This document shows positions 8,482-17,092 of a stretch of 64,000 bases of DNA, in pieces. The translations under genes were made by a program, and so were the position numbers. The DNA comes from Scytonema hofmannii PCC 7110. GTDB lineage: Bacteria; Cyanobacteriota; Cyanobacteriia; Cyanobacteriales; Nostocaceae. The notes below the pieces were generated by a model. It did not search any database. It was given only the letters and a program-made list of their open reading frames with translations, and had not been told where the DNA came from. The stretch spans positions 6,943,269-7,007,268 of the forward strand of contig NZ_KQ976354.1 in the NCBI RefSeq assembly GCF_000346485.2. Direction: 5' to 3'. Positions within the stretch are counted from its first letter, which is position 1; every line of letters begins with the position of its first letter.

Positions 8482-10218
8482 TTAGAAGTTAAAAGTTGTA
8501 CGAATAGCTCCTACAAAAATATCGTTGTTTCCAGAAATGTGTCCGGGGTCGGTGACAATAAAAAAGCCAGGAGTAATTGCTATGTTTTCGTTGACGAGAA
8601 AGCGGTAGAAAACTTCATAGTGAGTAGAATTTCCGGTATCTGCTTGTTCAATTAAATAACCAGCATTTAATTTTGGGGGTAAACCGAATAAAAATCCAAA
8701 TAAATCTCCTCTTCTGCCAAAGGGGTCGTATACGCCTAAAGACAATAAATAAGTGCTACTTAATACAACAGCATCTGACTGTAAGGAGTTTGTCACCATT
8801 AAACCTCCCCAAGCACCAAGAATAAGTTGATCTGTTAATTGCCATCTTATACTCGTGTTGATAGCATGAATCTGAGAAGGTTCGTTGATTCCTCCAGAGG
8901 TATCAGCATTGCTACTACCTGTACCAGTGTCTAATTGACCATCACTAGAATAAGCATTCACATAAGCTAAACCTGCAACCAATGAGCTTGTTGGTTTGTA
9001 TAAAACTTGCACTCCTAAAGCACTATGGTCTGCACCAAACAGACCGTCTCCACTACTGTTACTATTCCGAGTCCCATAAGCAAATTGTAAGCGCATACGA
9101 TCAGAAACTAACCAGTCAAAGCCCAAACCAGCATCAAGACTCCCAATTTTAAAGACAGGAGTTGAACCAGCAAATAGGGAAAGCGCTCCCAAACCAGCAT
9201 CGGCGTAGGGTGAGGAGTTGGGGGTGAGAACACTACTTAAACTAAAGCCTACAGGCTTGAAGGTGAAAACGACGCGATCGCCTAGTGCAGCAAATCGGTA
9301 TTCTAGAGAATCCAATAATACATCGTTGTTATAATCTGCTTGCCAAGAAAGCCTTGCCATGTTGGTGTTAAACGCATCAGGATTTCCAAAACCATCATTG
9401 GCAGTATTACCTGTGACCAACCCTACACGAAATAGGTCTTTGCCGGTGAAAGAGGAAACAAGTTGTAATTGTGTCAAGTGACTGAGAATAGTGTTTGCTT
9501 CTCCTTTCCCTGGTGGATCGCCTCCAGAACCTGTCGCTAGTCCAAAGATAACTTGTCCTCCCAACCGGGCTGTAGTTGAAAATTGTTGTGCTTGTATATT
9601 TGCAGTATGAGCTTCAAGAGTATCTATACGACTTCGTAAAGTGGCTGATTCTGGTGCAAATTCTGCTTGCAACTGTTGTAACTTATCTAAATCTTCTTTT
9701 TTGACTTTTTCGATTAACCCAGCAGCAAGTAATTCATTAACTTTATCTAGTACGGCGTTCAATCCAGCAGCGAACTCATAACGAGTTAAGGTACGGTTAC
9801 CTTTAAAAGTGCCATCAGAATAACCAGCAATGACACCATATCGTTCTACTAAAGATTGCAATGCAGCAAAAGCCCAGTCATTCGGTTGCACATCAGACAA
9901 TTGCGATACTGATGTTAAACGTTCCATAGTGCTTGTATCTGGAGCTTTTGATTCTTCTCCCCTTTGAGTGACTTCGCTTAAATTCTTTATATTATCTTCG
10001 GAAGTCATGGGAAGTGAGAAACTAGGTTCAAATTGTTCTGGAGCAGTTATTTGAATGGTATTCTGCTGTGGGGAAAAAGAGTCAGTATTTGGCAAATTTT
10101 CTGGAATAAATTTGTTATCTTCTACGTCTTCATTTGTATTGGCTGCTATAACTGGTGTAGATAAGAAAAATAGAGAAACTCCAGATAGGAGTAATAAATC
10201 TTTTATAACCACAATCAC
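8482..10218 (-). CDS. SLH-domain OprB-type outer-membrane porin (iron-uptake porin family)
   Basis: A signal peptide (LLLLSGVSLFFLSTPVIAA) leads to a disordered stretch, an SLH domain at about 104-165 (DVQPNDWAFAALQSLVERYG, YSDGTFKGNRTLTRYEFAAG), a coiled coil at 170-212, and an OprB-like beta-barrel from 215 to the end, closing with the aromatic ...TTFNF expected of outer-membrane barrels. Cyanobacterial members are the main outer-membrane porins and are annotated as iron-uptake porins; the SLH part binds peptidoglycan-linked polymer. It lies 37 bases downstream of the FecR-domain gene on the same strand and is probably co-transcribed. The start used is GTG; GTG at 10212 is close by. Confidence 0.85.
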   Translation of the reverse strand: MIVVIKDLLLLSGVSLFFLSTPVIAANTNEDVEDNKFIPENLPNTDSFSPQQNTIQITAPEQFEPSFSLPMTSEDNIKNLSEVTQRGEESKAPDTSTMERLTSVSQLSDVQPNDWAFAALQSLVERYGVIAGYSDGTFKGNRTLTRYEFAAGLNAVLDKVNELLAAGLIEKVKKEDLDKLQQLQAEFAPESATLRSRIDTLEAHTANIQAQQFSTTARLGGQVIFGLATGSGGDPPGKGEANTILSHLTQLQLVSSFTGKDLFRVGLVTGNTANDGFGNPDAFNTNMARLSWQADYNNDVLLDSLEYRFAALGDRVVFTFKPVGFSLSSVLTPNSSPYADAGLGALSLFAGSTPVFKIGSLDAGLGFDWLVSDRMRLQFAYGTRNSNSSGDGLFGADHSALGVQVLYKPTSSLVAGLAYVNAYSSDGQLDTGTGSSNADTSGGINEPSQIHAINTSIRWQLTDQLILGAWGGLMVTNSLQSDAVVLSSTYLLSLGVYDPFGRRGDLFGFLFGLPPKLNAGYLIEQADTGNSTHYEVFYRFLVNENIAITPGFFIVTDPGHISGNNDIFVGAIRTTFNF

Positions 10219-10255
10219 ACCCCCACACCGAATATTTGTTATGAAAAATCAAAAA

Positions 10256-11605
10256 TTAGCGATCGCGTATAACTCCAGTGGTTAAACTTCCACGATAAGG
10301 AGCGCCCACGGCTGGTTCTTCACCGTTTACACCAAAAACTTCTATACGCCTCGCTTGACCATTACGTTCAATCACTGTGCCACTCGCGTTGTTCCCACTC
10401 AACCCGGCATTATTTGACACACCTGTGCTACCATTAATGTTAATGGTCTGCTTGTCAAAATTTACTTCAATGGGAATTGAAGAGTTCGGATTATTATCAG
10501 GTATGAACTGAGCAGTATTGTTGTCAATTCTTCTAAAAATACCAGTGAGAACTTGTGGGTTTCTAATCCTAACTGTTGGTGGTTGGCGAGGATTCAAGTC
10601 ACCTTCTGTACCACCAAGCGCATCTCTTAAGAATGAGCTAGTAAATCCCTTCATTCTTTTGGCTTGATTCTTCAGCGCTGCTAAAGTTTCAATCCGAACC
10701 GCTTTGAGTGTCTGCTGCACTGGAGGAGATTCTTGTGCTACCAGGTTTTCTTCCCCTGCTCCAAGACCATCTGTCAGTGCAATGATTTTATAAAACCCCT
10801 GCAAGTCGAATTCTTGAACATTTCCCACCAATCCATTTTTGACTGCTACTGTCTGACCGCCAAGGAGAGAAACGGTTTTTTTCAGTTGGCGATCGGATAT
10901 TTTGATGTCCCCGTCAGTGAGAGCAAAAACTTGTGTGGTGTTATCTGTAGCATTATGTACAACCATAACCGCGCTCCCCTTCTGTGCTGGTAGAAAGAGA
11001 TTGGGCGTTGTAGATGGCGGTTTAACAGTGTCGTTGTTATTTTGACTTAATTTGATGCTTTTGTTGGCGGCGAGACTGATAATCTGTGCTGGTACTAAGA
11101 GATTTGAAGTTGAGGAAGATGTGGTTGCGGGGCGTGCTGCTAGGATGCTGATTTGGCTTTGAGGTGTCGCGACTTCAGTACCAACACTACCAGGTGGACT
11201 CAAAATCAATGCTGTGCCATTCTCAAGCTTAAATATCATTTCATTCAAGGCAATGCGATTTGGAACCTGAAAACGGCGTAACCCTGGTTCAAAACGGAAG
11301 GTGGTACTTTCATCAACCCTAGCCACAGTCTTTTCATTGAAGAGAAGTTGCGCCTCAGAGTTTGTCCCCGTCTTGATTGCATCTTGAGGAACTATTACAT
11401 CTTTCAATGCGGCTCGACGTGGAGACTGGTTTTTTAGTAACAAATCCACTATACCCATACGCAACAGCTTGTCAACTTCTGCACGGGTTAGCTCGGGGTT
11501 CTTTTGAGCCAGCACAGTTGTTGTCCAACATAGCGCTAGCAAAATGCTGACAACTAACTTTTGAGCCAATGACGACATTTGTAACCCCATAACAGCCTTC
11601 CTCAT
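10256..11605 (-). CDS. Secreted FecR-domain protein
   Basis: After a signal peptide (KLVVSILLALCWTTTVLAQ) comes a FecR-like domain at about 60-145 (DAIKTGTNSEAQLLFNEKTV, then DESTTFRF and FKLENGTALIL). A long low-complexity C-terminal half follows, with NNTAQFIPDNNP and conserved RxEVFGVNGEEP near the end. FecR domains in proteobacteria sense periplasmic signals; in cyanobacteria these proteins are often cell-surface proteins of unknown role. Being the first gene before the porin suggests a shared envelope function. ATG 11605 is used; ATG at 11575 (MSSLAQK) would trim ten residues. Confidence 0.75.
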   Translation of the reverse strand: MRKAVMGLQMSSLAQKLVVSILLALCWTTTVLAQKNPELTRAEVDKLLRMGIVDLLLKNQSPRRAALKDVIVPQDAIKTGTNSEAQLLFNEKTVARVDESTTFRFEPGLRRFQVPNRIALNEMIFKLENGTALILSPPGSVGTEVATPQSQISILAARPATTSSSTSNLLVPAQIISLAANKSIKLSQNNNDTVKPPSTTPNLFLPAQKGSAVMVVHNATDNTTQVFALTDGDIKISDRQLKKTVSLLGGQTVAVKNGLVGNVQEFDLQGFYKIIALTDGLGAGEENLVAQESPPVQQTLKAVRIETLAALKNQAKRMKGFTSSFLRDALGGTEGDLNPRQPPTVRIRNPQVLTGIFRRIDNNTAQFIPDNNPNSSIPIEVNFDKQTININGSTGVSNNAGLSGNNASGTVIERNGQARRIEVFGVNGEEPAVGAPYRGSLTTGVIRDR

Positions 11606-12178
11606 GGAAAATACTGGATATATTTTTGATTTGATGTAATGTGATTCATTTAAATATAGTTATTTTCCGTATAAAGTTTATAAAATTTTTACTAAACTCA
11701 GTACAAATCGGTGTGTTCAATCAGCTTAATTACAAAAAGTTTTATGTATAAATGAACCGCAGAGGACGCAGAGAGCGCAGAGAAGAGAAGCGGAGCATAG
11801 GGAGAAATTTTAGAATGAGAAGGAAAGGTTTGAGCAGAATAAAAAGCAATCTGCAATTACCCACTAATTACGGGGAAGCGCTCAAATTTATAAAAGCGCG
11901 TATTCAGTCTGCCCAAATTTAAGCTGTAGTAACAGTCAACAAAGAACTGATAGTACTTTGTCATAGTTTTGGGCTAATGTCGGCAATTCATCAAACAAAT
12001 CGTCTGGATCGATGGTCGTTTTGCACGGCAGTTGCAGGTCTTTCATCCAGTTCGTGCTACTTTGTTGTGCCTTGAATTCTTGCTTCCTGACTCTTTGTGC
12101 TTTCTTACTGATTTCTTAAGAGCTATAGTATAAGCTATTTGGTTGCTTTGATTCTAAACTTATTTTTTATTTTTTGGT
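11606..12178. other. Gap with a dispersed GAACCGCAGAGG repeat and gene scraps
   Basis: The segment near 11752-11795 is the dispersed 'AACCGCAGAGGACGCAGAG' repeat, also seen at 27982, 35640 (reverse) and 41163. A 36-codon minus frame at 11936-12046 (MKDLQLPCKTTIDPDDLFDE) reads like real protein sequence but is too short to identify; it may be a remnant. Confidence 0.4.
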
Positions 12179-12325
12179 TACTATTTACGCCACAAAGCTG
12201 AAGTTGATGAGTATCTTGTAGAGCGCCAAAACCGTGCAACTGAGGTTCGTCAGGAGGCTGAGAAGCGTTTCAACCCGGTTGGGATACGCGAGCGTTTATT
12301 AGCTCGGCGTAACCAGCAAGGGTAA
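12179..12325 (+). pseudogene. 5'-truncated DUF433-type antitoxin
   Basis: The frame reads YYLRHKAEVDEYLVERQNRA, then EVRQEAEKRF and ends IRERLLARRNQQG before TAA at 12323. This is the C-terminal part of the DUF433-type antitoxin that normally precedes DUF5615 toxins. No start codon exists between the upstream stop (12155) and this segment, so the DNA-binding half is missing. It ends 6 bases before the toxin start, as in intact pairs. Confidence 0.6.
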
Positions 12326-12331
12326 TCTGAT

Positions 12332-12766
12332 ATGTTGCGATTCCTGGCTGACGAGAATTTTAACAATCAGATTGTCCGTGGTGTTCTTCGTCGAAACTCC
12401 AACATTGATATTGTTCGTGTTCAGGATGTAGGTTTATCTGAGGCAGAAGATCCAATTATTTTAGAATGGGCGGCACAACAAGCGCGAGTTGTGTTAACTC
12501 ATGATGTGGAAACGATGACCAACTTTGCCTACTCGCGAGTGCAAGCAGGTTTATCAATGCTAGGGGTATTTGAGGTGAGTCGCCGTGTCCCAGTTGGTTT
12601 AGCAATTGAAGAGATTTTACTGCTAGCAGAGTGTAGCTTGGAGGGTGAATGGGAAGGGCAGGTACGGTTCTTACCTTATTATGGCTCACAGACATTGAAC
12701 GGTTCCTTAATTATTGTTACTAACAGGTTGATCTGGGTAGCTACTCATATTAGCCTTAGTCCATGA
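12332..12766 (+). CDS. DUF5615 PIN-like toxin
   Basis: MLRFLADENFNNQIVRGVLR has the PIN-like acidic motif (ADE), and EWAAQQARVVLTHDVETMT carries the second acidic site (HD). The family is a predicted Mut7-C/PIN-like ribonuclease toxin, usually about 115 residues, paired with a DUF433 antitoxin. Here the expected end (GQVRFLPY) is followed by about 30 extra residues that look like read-through into non-coding DNA. The antitoxin just upstream is truncated, so this toxin is either inactive or controlled otherwise. Confidence 0.7.
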   Translation: MLRFLADENFNNQIVRGVLRRNSNIDIVRVQDVGLSEAEDPIILEWAAQQARVVLTHDVETMTNFAYSRVQAGLSMLGVFEVSRRVPVGLAIEEILLLAECSLEGEWEGQVRFLPYYGSQTLNGSLIIVTNRLIWVATHISLSP

Positions 12767-12904
12767 GCAATGTATTGCAGTGTATCCATAGATGAATAAA
12801 TTATGTGCGTAATTTAGCGTAGAGTATGTGATGTATAGTGTGACACGTTATACAAAAATCGGATCTATTTTATTCATCAGAGCATTACTTAAGGGTAAAT
12901 AACC

Positions 12905-13501
12905 ATGTATTATTCAGGGAAAAGTTTATATTCGGGAAAGTTTAAACAAACAGGTAATTCGTGTGCCGCTTCAACATTAATGATTGCGCTTCACGAAAGA
13001 GATTCTAAAAATTCAGTAGATGCTACTCAGGAAGAAACGCTGTACGCTGAAACTGTTGAAAAAGTTGATCCACGCTTAACACAGCATCAATATTCATCGC
13101 CCCAAAATATTCTTGCTACTGCCCGAAAAAACGGGCTTAACGCCGCACTCTATAAAACAGAAGAAATTAGGTTAAGCGATTTAGCCGATGGACAGGAGCA
13201 ACAACTGAAGGATTTCGTAGATACGCAAAGTCCGACAGTTGTAGATCGAGCTCAACTTATTAAACTTTTGGACAGCGGCTGGTTACAGGTCTTGACTTAT
13301 GCAGATAGAGATCAAGAGAAGAAGCACTGGCTTCTGTTGCGGAAGCAAGGCAGCTCGTATTACCTGTACGACACAGGGCGTGGGGTTAACCAAGAAGTGG
13401 TAAAAATCGATGATATACTGGCTTTTGATCAACTATTTGAAATCAATAAACCCAATAACGACGAATACTGTTTTTTGGGTGTTGCAATTCATCTAACATA
13501 A
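12905..13501 (+). CDS. Putative papain-like (C39-like) cysteine peptidase
   Basis: This 198-residue protein shows the pattern of a papain-fold peptidase: Gln15 and Cys20 in KFKQTGNSCAAS (oxyanion-hole Gln and nucleophile), His141 in EKKHWLLL and Asp156 in YYLYDTGRG. Spacing and context resemble the C39 family, whose members cleave double-glycine leaders or act as stand-alone proteases. There is no signal peptide and no ABC transporter beside it. The call rests on motif reading only. It sits among toxin-antitoxin and transposon debris, so it could be an effector or an addiction component. The start ATG 12905 follows a weak purine-rich site (TTAAGGGTAAATAACC). Confidence 0.5.
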   Translation: MYYSGKSLYSGKFKQTGNSCAASTLMIALHERDSKNSVDATQEETLYAETVEKVDPRLTQHQYSSPQNILATARKNGLNAALYKTEEIRLSDLADGQEQQLKDFVDTQSPTVVDRAQLIKLLDSGWLQVLTYADRDQEKKHWLLLRKQGSSYYLYDTGRGVNQEVVKIDDILAFDQLFEINKPNNDEYCFLGVAIHLT

Positions 13502-13606
13502 TTCACTCATTTTTTGATCGAAAGATGTGTAGACCTGAGCGTGGTTGGTAAAGTAAAAGCTGCTAGTACAGGTGATTGGAATACTTGATTTTACAGGGTC
13601 AAAACT

Positions 13607-13744
13607 ATGCCAATTCTTAAAACTCCTGCTCTTCGCATGTATGCAGCAGAACATGCTGCGTCGTGGCTTGCGGGACAAACCCTCGACATGACAACTAAAA
13701 ATGTTTGCCAGGTTGCCTTAGCTGCTTGCGGACGGTTCCCCTAG
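13607..13744 (+). CDS. Possible 45-residue protein
   Basis: An ATG frame encodes MPILKTPALRMYAAEHAASW and ends ...ALAACGRFP before TAG. It has plausible amino-acid composition (Ala-rich, one Trp, two Cys) but no clear ribosome site and no recognised family. It may be a remnant. Confidence 0.25.
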   Translation: MPILKTPALRMYAAEHAASWLAGQTLDMTTKNVCQVALAACGRFP

Positions 13745-13853
13745 GATAACTTGCACGATAATCTTCTAGGGGTAAAAGTAGCGAAGAGAGATTTTGCCGC
13801 CACGCGACGGCTGAAACATTTACCCAGATTAGGCTTCTGAAAAAAAACCGAAA

Positions 13854-14400
13854 TTAAGCAGTATCAATTTGCAATCGCTCGTTCATATCCAGTCGAAAAG
13901 TGCCGTAAGGATTAACATATACCCAAATCAACGGTGATAGCGCCCGCAAATCTTCTTTTTTCATCCGTGTCATCCAGTCTGCTTCTGCCAAAACTCTCTG
14001 AATCATCAAAGTATTGATGTAAACAAGACTTATTTGCACTTCTGTGGAGGCACAAAACTGATAATTCTTGTTCATCCAAGCGGTTAGTAGCAATCTCACT
14101 GTTTTTCCCGTAAAAAATCAAACCATTAGCACTATTCCAGTTCTCCACCACATTCAGACCTTCATTAATCTCACGTCGTAAAGCTTCAAAATGGAGGTAG
14201 TGACGCAAGAAGATTGTTTTGACTGCTTGCTATGACTGGGTTTGAGGTCGATTGTAGGCAGATTTTGTAACCCCTTTAAACGGCGCAATTGCGTTGGCTG
14301 CAAATGCCAAATCCGGAACGAGGGTTTGATTGCTGATGAGAAGGAAGTGTGCAGTTTGCCAAGTGGCTGCGAGGAATTGGGCAAGTCTTGTGTGAAGCTA
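13854..14400 (-). pseudogene. Tn3-family transposase remnant, frameshifted
   Basis: Three minus-strand frames carry successive pieces of the C-terminal catalytic region of a Tn3 transposase: scrambled upstream sequence (14417-14210), then [20 protein letters not shown] and [20 protein letters not shown] (about 14208-14040), then after a shift [17 protein letters not shown] and [20 protein letters not shown] (to 13854). The order is right and at least two frame changes are needed. The N-terminal two thirds are missing and no terminal inverted repeats or resolvase are seen. Confidence 0.75.
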
Positions 14401-15238
14401 CTGTGAAGTAAACACAATCACCAAAGCTATCTTATGTCCCCCTTTCGCCCATACTTCACCTCAGCTACCACCAAGCGCATCATCAGTTTGTGTAACGTCT
14501 TCACCAGCAAAAAGCTAACTTACGAGCAGAAAATGGCAGCCATCGAAATGCTGTTGCGTCATCACGAGAATCACGTGGAGATGCAAGCTTTAGAATCTAC
14601 TGTTCACCGCCAACAGAAAATGCCTACTGAGAAGGTTGTCATTGTTGTGTTTTCAACTTTCAGTAAACCAAAAAGTTTTTTCTAAAAAGGTGATTCTCAA
14701 GAATTTTGTATTCTGCAATACTTTTTGAAGTCAATTTCTGATTCCCGCAGGCGTAGTATACATTAGGGATACTTATAGCAGCCTGGATGGTAAAATGTTG
14801 ATATTAACTTGATGGAATATAAATACCTTCAACGACTTGTTCTTGACGTTCGCGAAGCGTCCGGGAGGCAATTGCCTTTGGGAAAAACTTTTTGGTTTAC
14901 TGACAGTAGTTTTGGCTTGATGCACCTGCTCTTTGTCCTGTGTCATCAAAGGATGAGCATTGTCAACAGTCCAAATATTATCTGGAGAAATCGCGGAACT
15001 CTCCCGTATAATACTTGGGCTAGCATTGCCCCTAATTACCTGTTCCAAGTAATCAGCTCTACTCATCCCGAAGCATTCAGCAGCGAGGGAGCAATGCAAT
15101 TTTGTTAGATGAACCCAAATTTCAAGCGATCGCTAATGTATTGAAGTGCGAAATCTTCGCCAAGCGTAGTAGAGCCACATATCTTAACTGTCGCTTCAGG
15201 CTTAAAGATGGAAAAACGAATTGGTATAGACGCAGTAT
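14401..15238. other. Gene debris without an intact gene
   Basis: A plus frame at 14434-14685 (containing SKKLTYEQKMAAIEMLLRHH) and a minus frame at 14773-15099 (containing ECFGMSRADYLEQVIRGNAS) both have stretches of protein-like sequence but no ribosome sites and unnatural ends. I read the region as further decayed remnants beside the Tn3 fragment. Confidence 0.35.
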
Positions 15239-15388
15239 ATGCCGGAGGTACTACCGGAAGCTTTAAAAGCGGCTCGCAATATTGAAGATAATTCTGCTCG
15301 TGCTAAAGCTCTAAGTAAGCTAGCATCTCGTATACCAAGTTTACTACCAGAAGTTTTGGAAGCAGTTCGCAATATTAATCCTAAATAA
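15239..15388 (+). pseudogene. C-terminal scrap of a helical-repeat protein
   Basis: The frame encodes LPEALKAARNIEDNSARAKA, LSKLASRIPS and LLPEVLEAVRNINPK before TAA. This is the ~30-residue 'LPEALEAAR...SRAKALSALA' alpha-helical repeat found in tandem in large cyanobacterial NACHT- or TIR-type proteins. Only one and a half units remain, so the parent gene has been lost. Confidence 0.5.
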
Positions 15389-15741
15389 AAGCCATAAAGA
15401 GATAGACCTTTCTCACTTGAGAAGAGATTACCACAGTTTGGCATGAGTGGGATAAGTTCATCGGTTTAAACAAAACCCACTTAATGCATATTTTTATCCC
15501 ACATTCCGCACCTAGTGATGTCATTAAAGTATTTTCAGCTTTACCGAAAACTTTTGTAACTTGACGAAATCATCAGGGTTTGAGCCGTCGTTTTTGGGAC
15601 TGACGAGAGCGATCGCTTGCTTCAGCAGAAGAACTGATTTACAACTCTATTGCTCAAAAAGCAGATGATACGGGCATTCTGGCGGATTGTATACAATCCG
15701 TCAAATGAACGGATGGTAAAATCTTTTCAGTCTACTGATAG
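15389..15741. other. Gap with short remnant frames
   Basis: A plus-strand stretch near 15610-15708 reads SAEELIYNSIAQKADDTG then DCIQSVK and stop, again protein-like but without a start. No intact gene is visible. Confidence 0.3.
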
Positions 15742-16209
15742 TTATTGGGGCAAGGCGTCTGAAGTGGAAGTTATTGTTGAGTTGAACAGCACGATCGCTC
15801 GACGGATTATGTAGGGGTCGTTTACTTGACGCAGCGAGCAATCGGCTTGCTCGAACTTGTACCGAGTTTGAGCTGATGCGTCTGGATCGGGAGCTGCATA
15901 AACCACATGTCGTACTCCTGCCCGAATCAAGTTAGTTGTACAATCCCCCATATGTTCGCCCACTCCAGAGGGAGTGCGCTTTCCACATGGCTCTACTGTT
16001 GTATATACGATGTCGTCTGGAAGAACTTGGAGGGCATTGAGTTCGATCTGACGCAGAAGTACATATTCGGCATGTCTGCCGTCGTTACAACTAACCCCTT
16101 CAGCCACAATGAAACCTTGTCGTACCAAGCACGAACTCACCACTCCACCAGTGTCGTCGGATTGAGCGGCAATGGTGAATAGATGTTCAAATATCTCTTG
16201 CTCTATCAT
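15742..16209 (-). CDS. CMP/dCMP-type (RibD-like) zinc deaminase
   Basis: The protein has the deaminase zinc signature: His46-Ala-Glu48 (GRHAEYVLL), then Pro74-Cys75 (TTVEPCGKRT) and Cys90 (MGDCTTNLI). Zn is held by His46, Cys75 and Cys90, with Glu48 as proton shuttle. The wide 15-residue Cys spacing and the VEPCGKRT context resemble RibD-type and secreted/orphan deaminases more than housekeeping cytidine deaminase. ATG 16209 is preferred to GTG 16218 because GAGAG precedes it at a good distance. It lies alone amid defence-gene debris, so a role in nucleotide depletion or base modification against phage is possible but unproven. Confidence 0.7.
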   Translation of the reverse strand: MIEQEIFEHLFTIAAQSDDTGGVVSSCLVRQGFIVAEGVSCNDGRHAEYVLLRQIELNALQVLPDDIVYTTVEPCGKRTPSGVGEHMGDCTTNLIRAGVRHVVYAAPDPDASAQTRYKFEQADCSLRQVNDPYIIRRAIVLFNSTITSTSDALPQ

Positions 16210-16285
16210 AAGAACCACTCTCTCATTGGAAGGTGTTGGTATATTACTACTGTTGACAGTAGTCAGACTAGAGGTTGAGGGTACT

Positions 16286-16453
16286 GCGATTTTTTAAGTG
16301 GTGCGCTTCATCCACGACTAGCAGATCCCAAGTGCGGCTGGTAACGTGGGGGTAGTGTTTGGCAGATTTTGCCGTGTTTAGTGAGGCGATGATTCGGGGG
16401 TTATTCGTCCAAAATTCGTCTATAGGTTCTTCACCTGCTATGATTGCCTTTGT
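16286..16453 (-). pseudogene. SNF2/DEAD-type helicase fragment
   Basis: The minus strand reads KAIIAGEEPIDEFWTNNPRI, then SAKHYPHVTSRTWDLLVVDE and AHHLKNR. The VVDEAHHLK box is the Walker B motif II of superfamily-2 helicases of the SNF2/RapA kind. The frame breaks upstream (LREW-like sequence with a TGA in another frame) and ends abruptly, so only about 55 codons survive. Confidence 0.6.
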
Positions 16454-16552
16454 GCGATCACTCCCTTAGTTGGGGTAACAGTTGTGTCAAATGTTTTTTC
16501 TCTCACCAAAGCACAACAGTCGAGAATTAAACTGTTTTTTTCAAAAAATTAA

Positions 16553-16890
16553 TTATGAGGATTTCTCTGACCAAGGATTAATAATAAAAATTCCGCAGTC
16601 TACAAAATCAGAAACATTACGAGTTGCTATAGCTGCGTTACGACAGTAACAAATAGCAGCAATTTGAGCATCAGCTTGAGATATGGGAGTTCCACTAAGT
16701 CGTCTTTGGGCTGAAATATTAGCAAAAGCGACAGCAGCAGATTCATCAAATGCAAGAACACGTTCTATAAAATCCTCTGCAAACATTAAAGTAGCGGCAC
16801 CTTAGAGTTCATATTTACGCTTTCCTTCTGGTAAAATGGCGATGCCATAGAGTATTTCGGCGCTTTGTAATTGTTGTAGTAAACAAACTT
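16553..16890 (-). pseudogene. VapC-type PIN toxin with nonsense codon and lost N-terminus
   Basis: From 16786 the frame encodes MFAEDFIERVLAFDESAAVA, then SQADAQIAAICYCRNAAIAT and RNVSDFVDCGIFIINPW, the C-terminal half of a VapC toxin with its conserved DAQIAA and ATRN..DF acidic sites. Upstream in the same frame, after a TAA at 16802-16804, it continues as QSAEILYGIAILPEGKRKYE, the VapC middle region. The first ~45 residues with the catalytic first Asp are absent. Confidence 0.75.
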
Positions 16891-17092
16891 GTTACAGGTT
16901 GTTGGGCTGCCCAATAAAAGTTCCTAGTAAAAATTTTAGCTAGGAGCGCTCTGCATTTTAGCTACGTGACATTCCGATGTTTATGATAACGATAGCTATC
17001 TTGGTTAGTAGTCGATTAAGATAAAGAGGGGTGTAAATTGTTGCTACCTAAACTAAAGTGGTGCTGATTTAACTATAGGGATAAAAAGTTAC

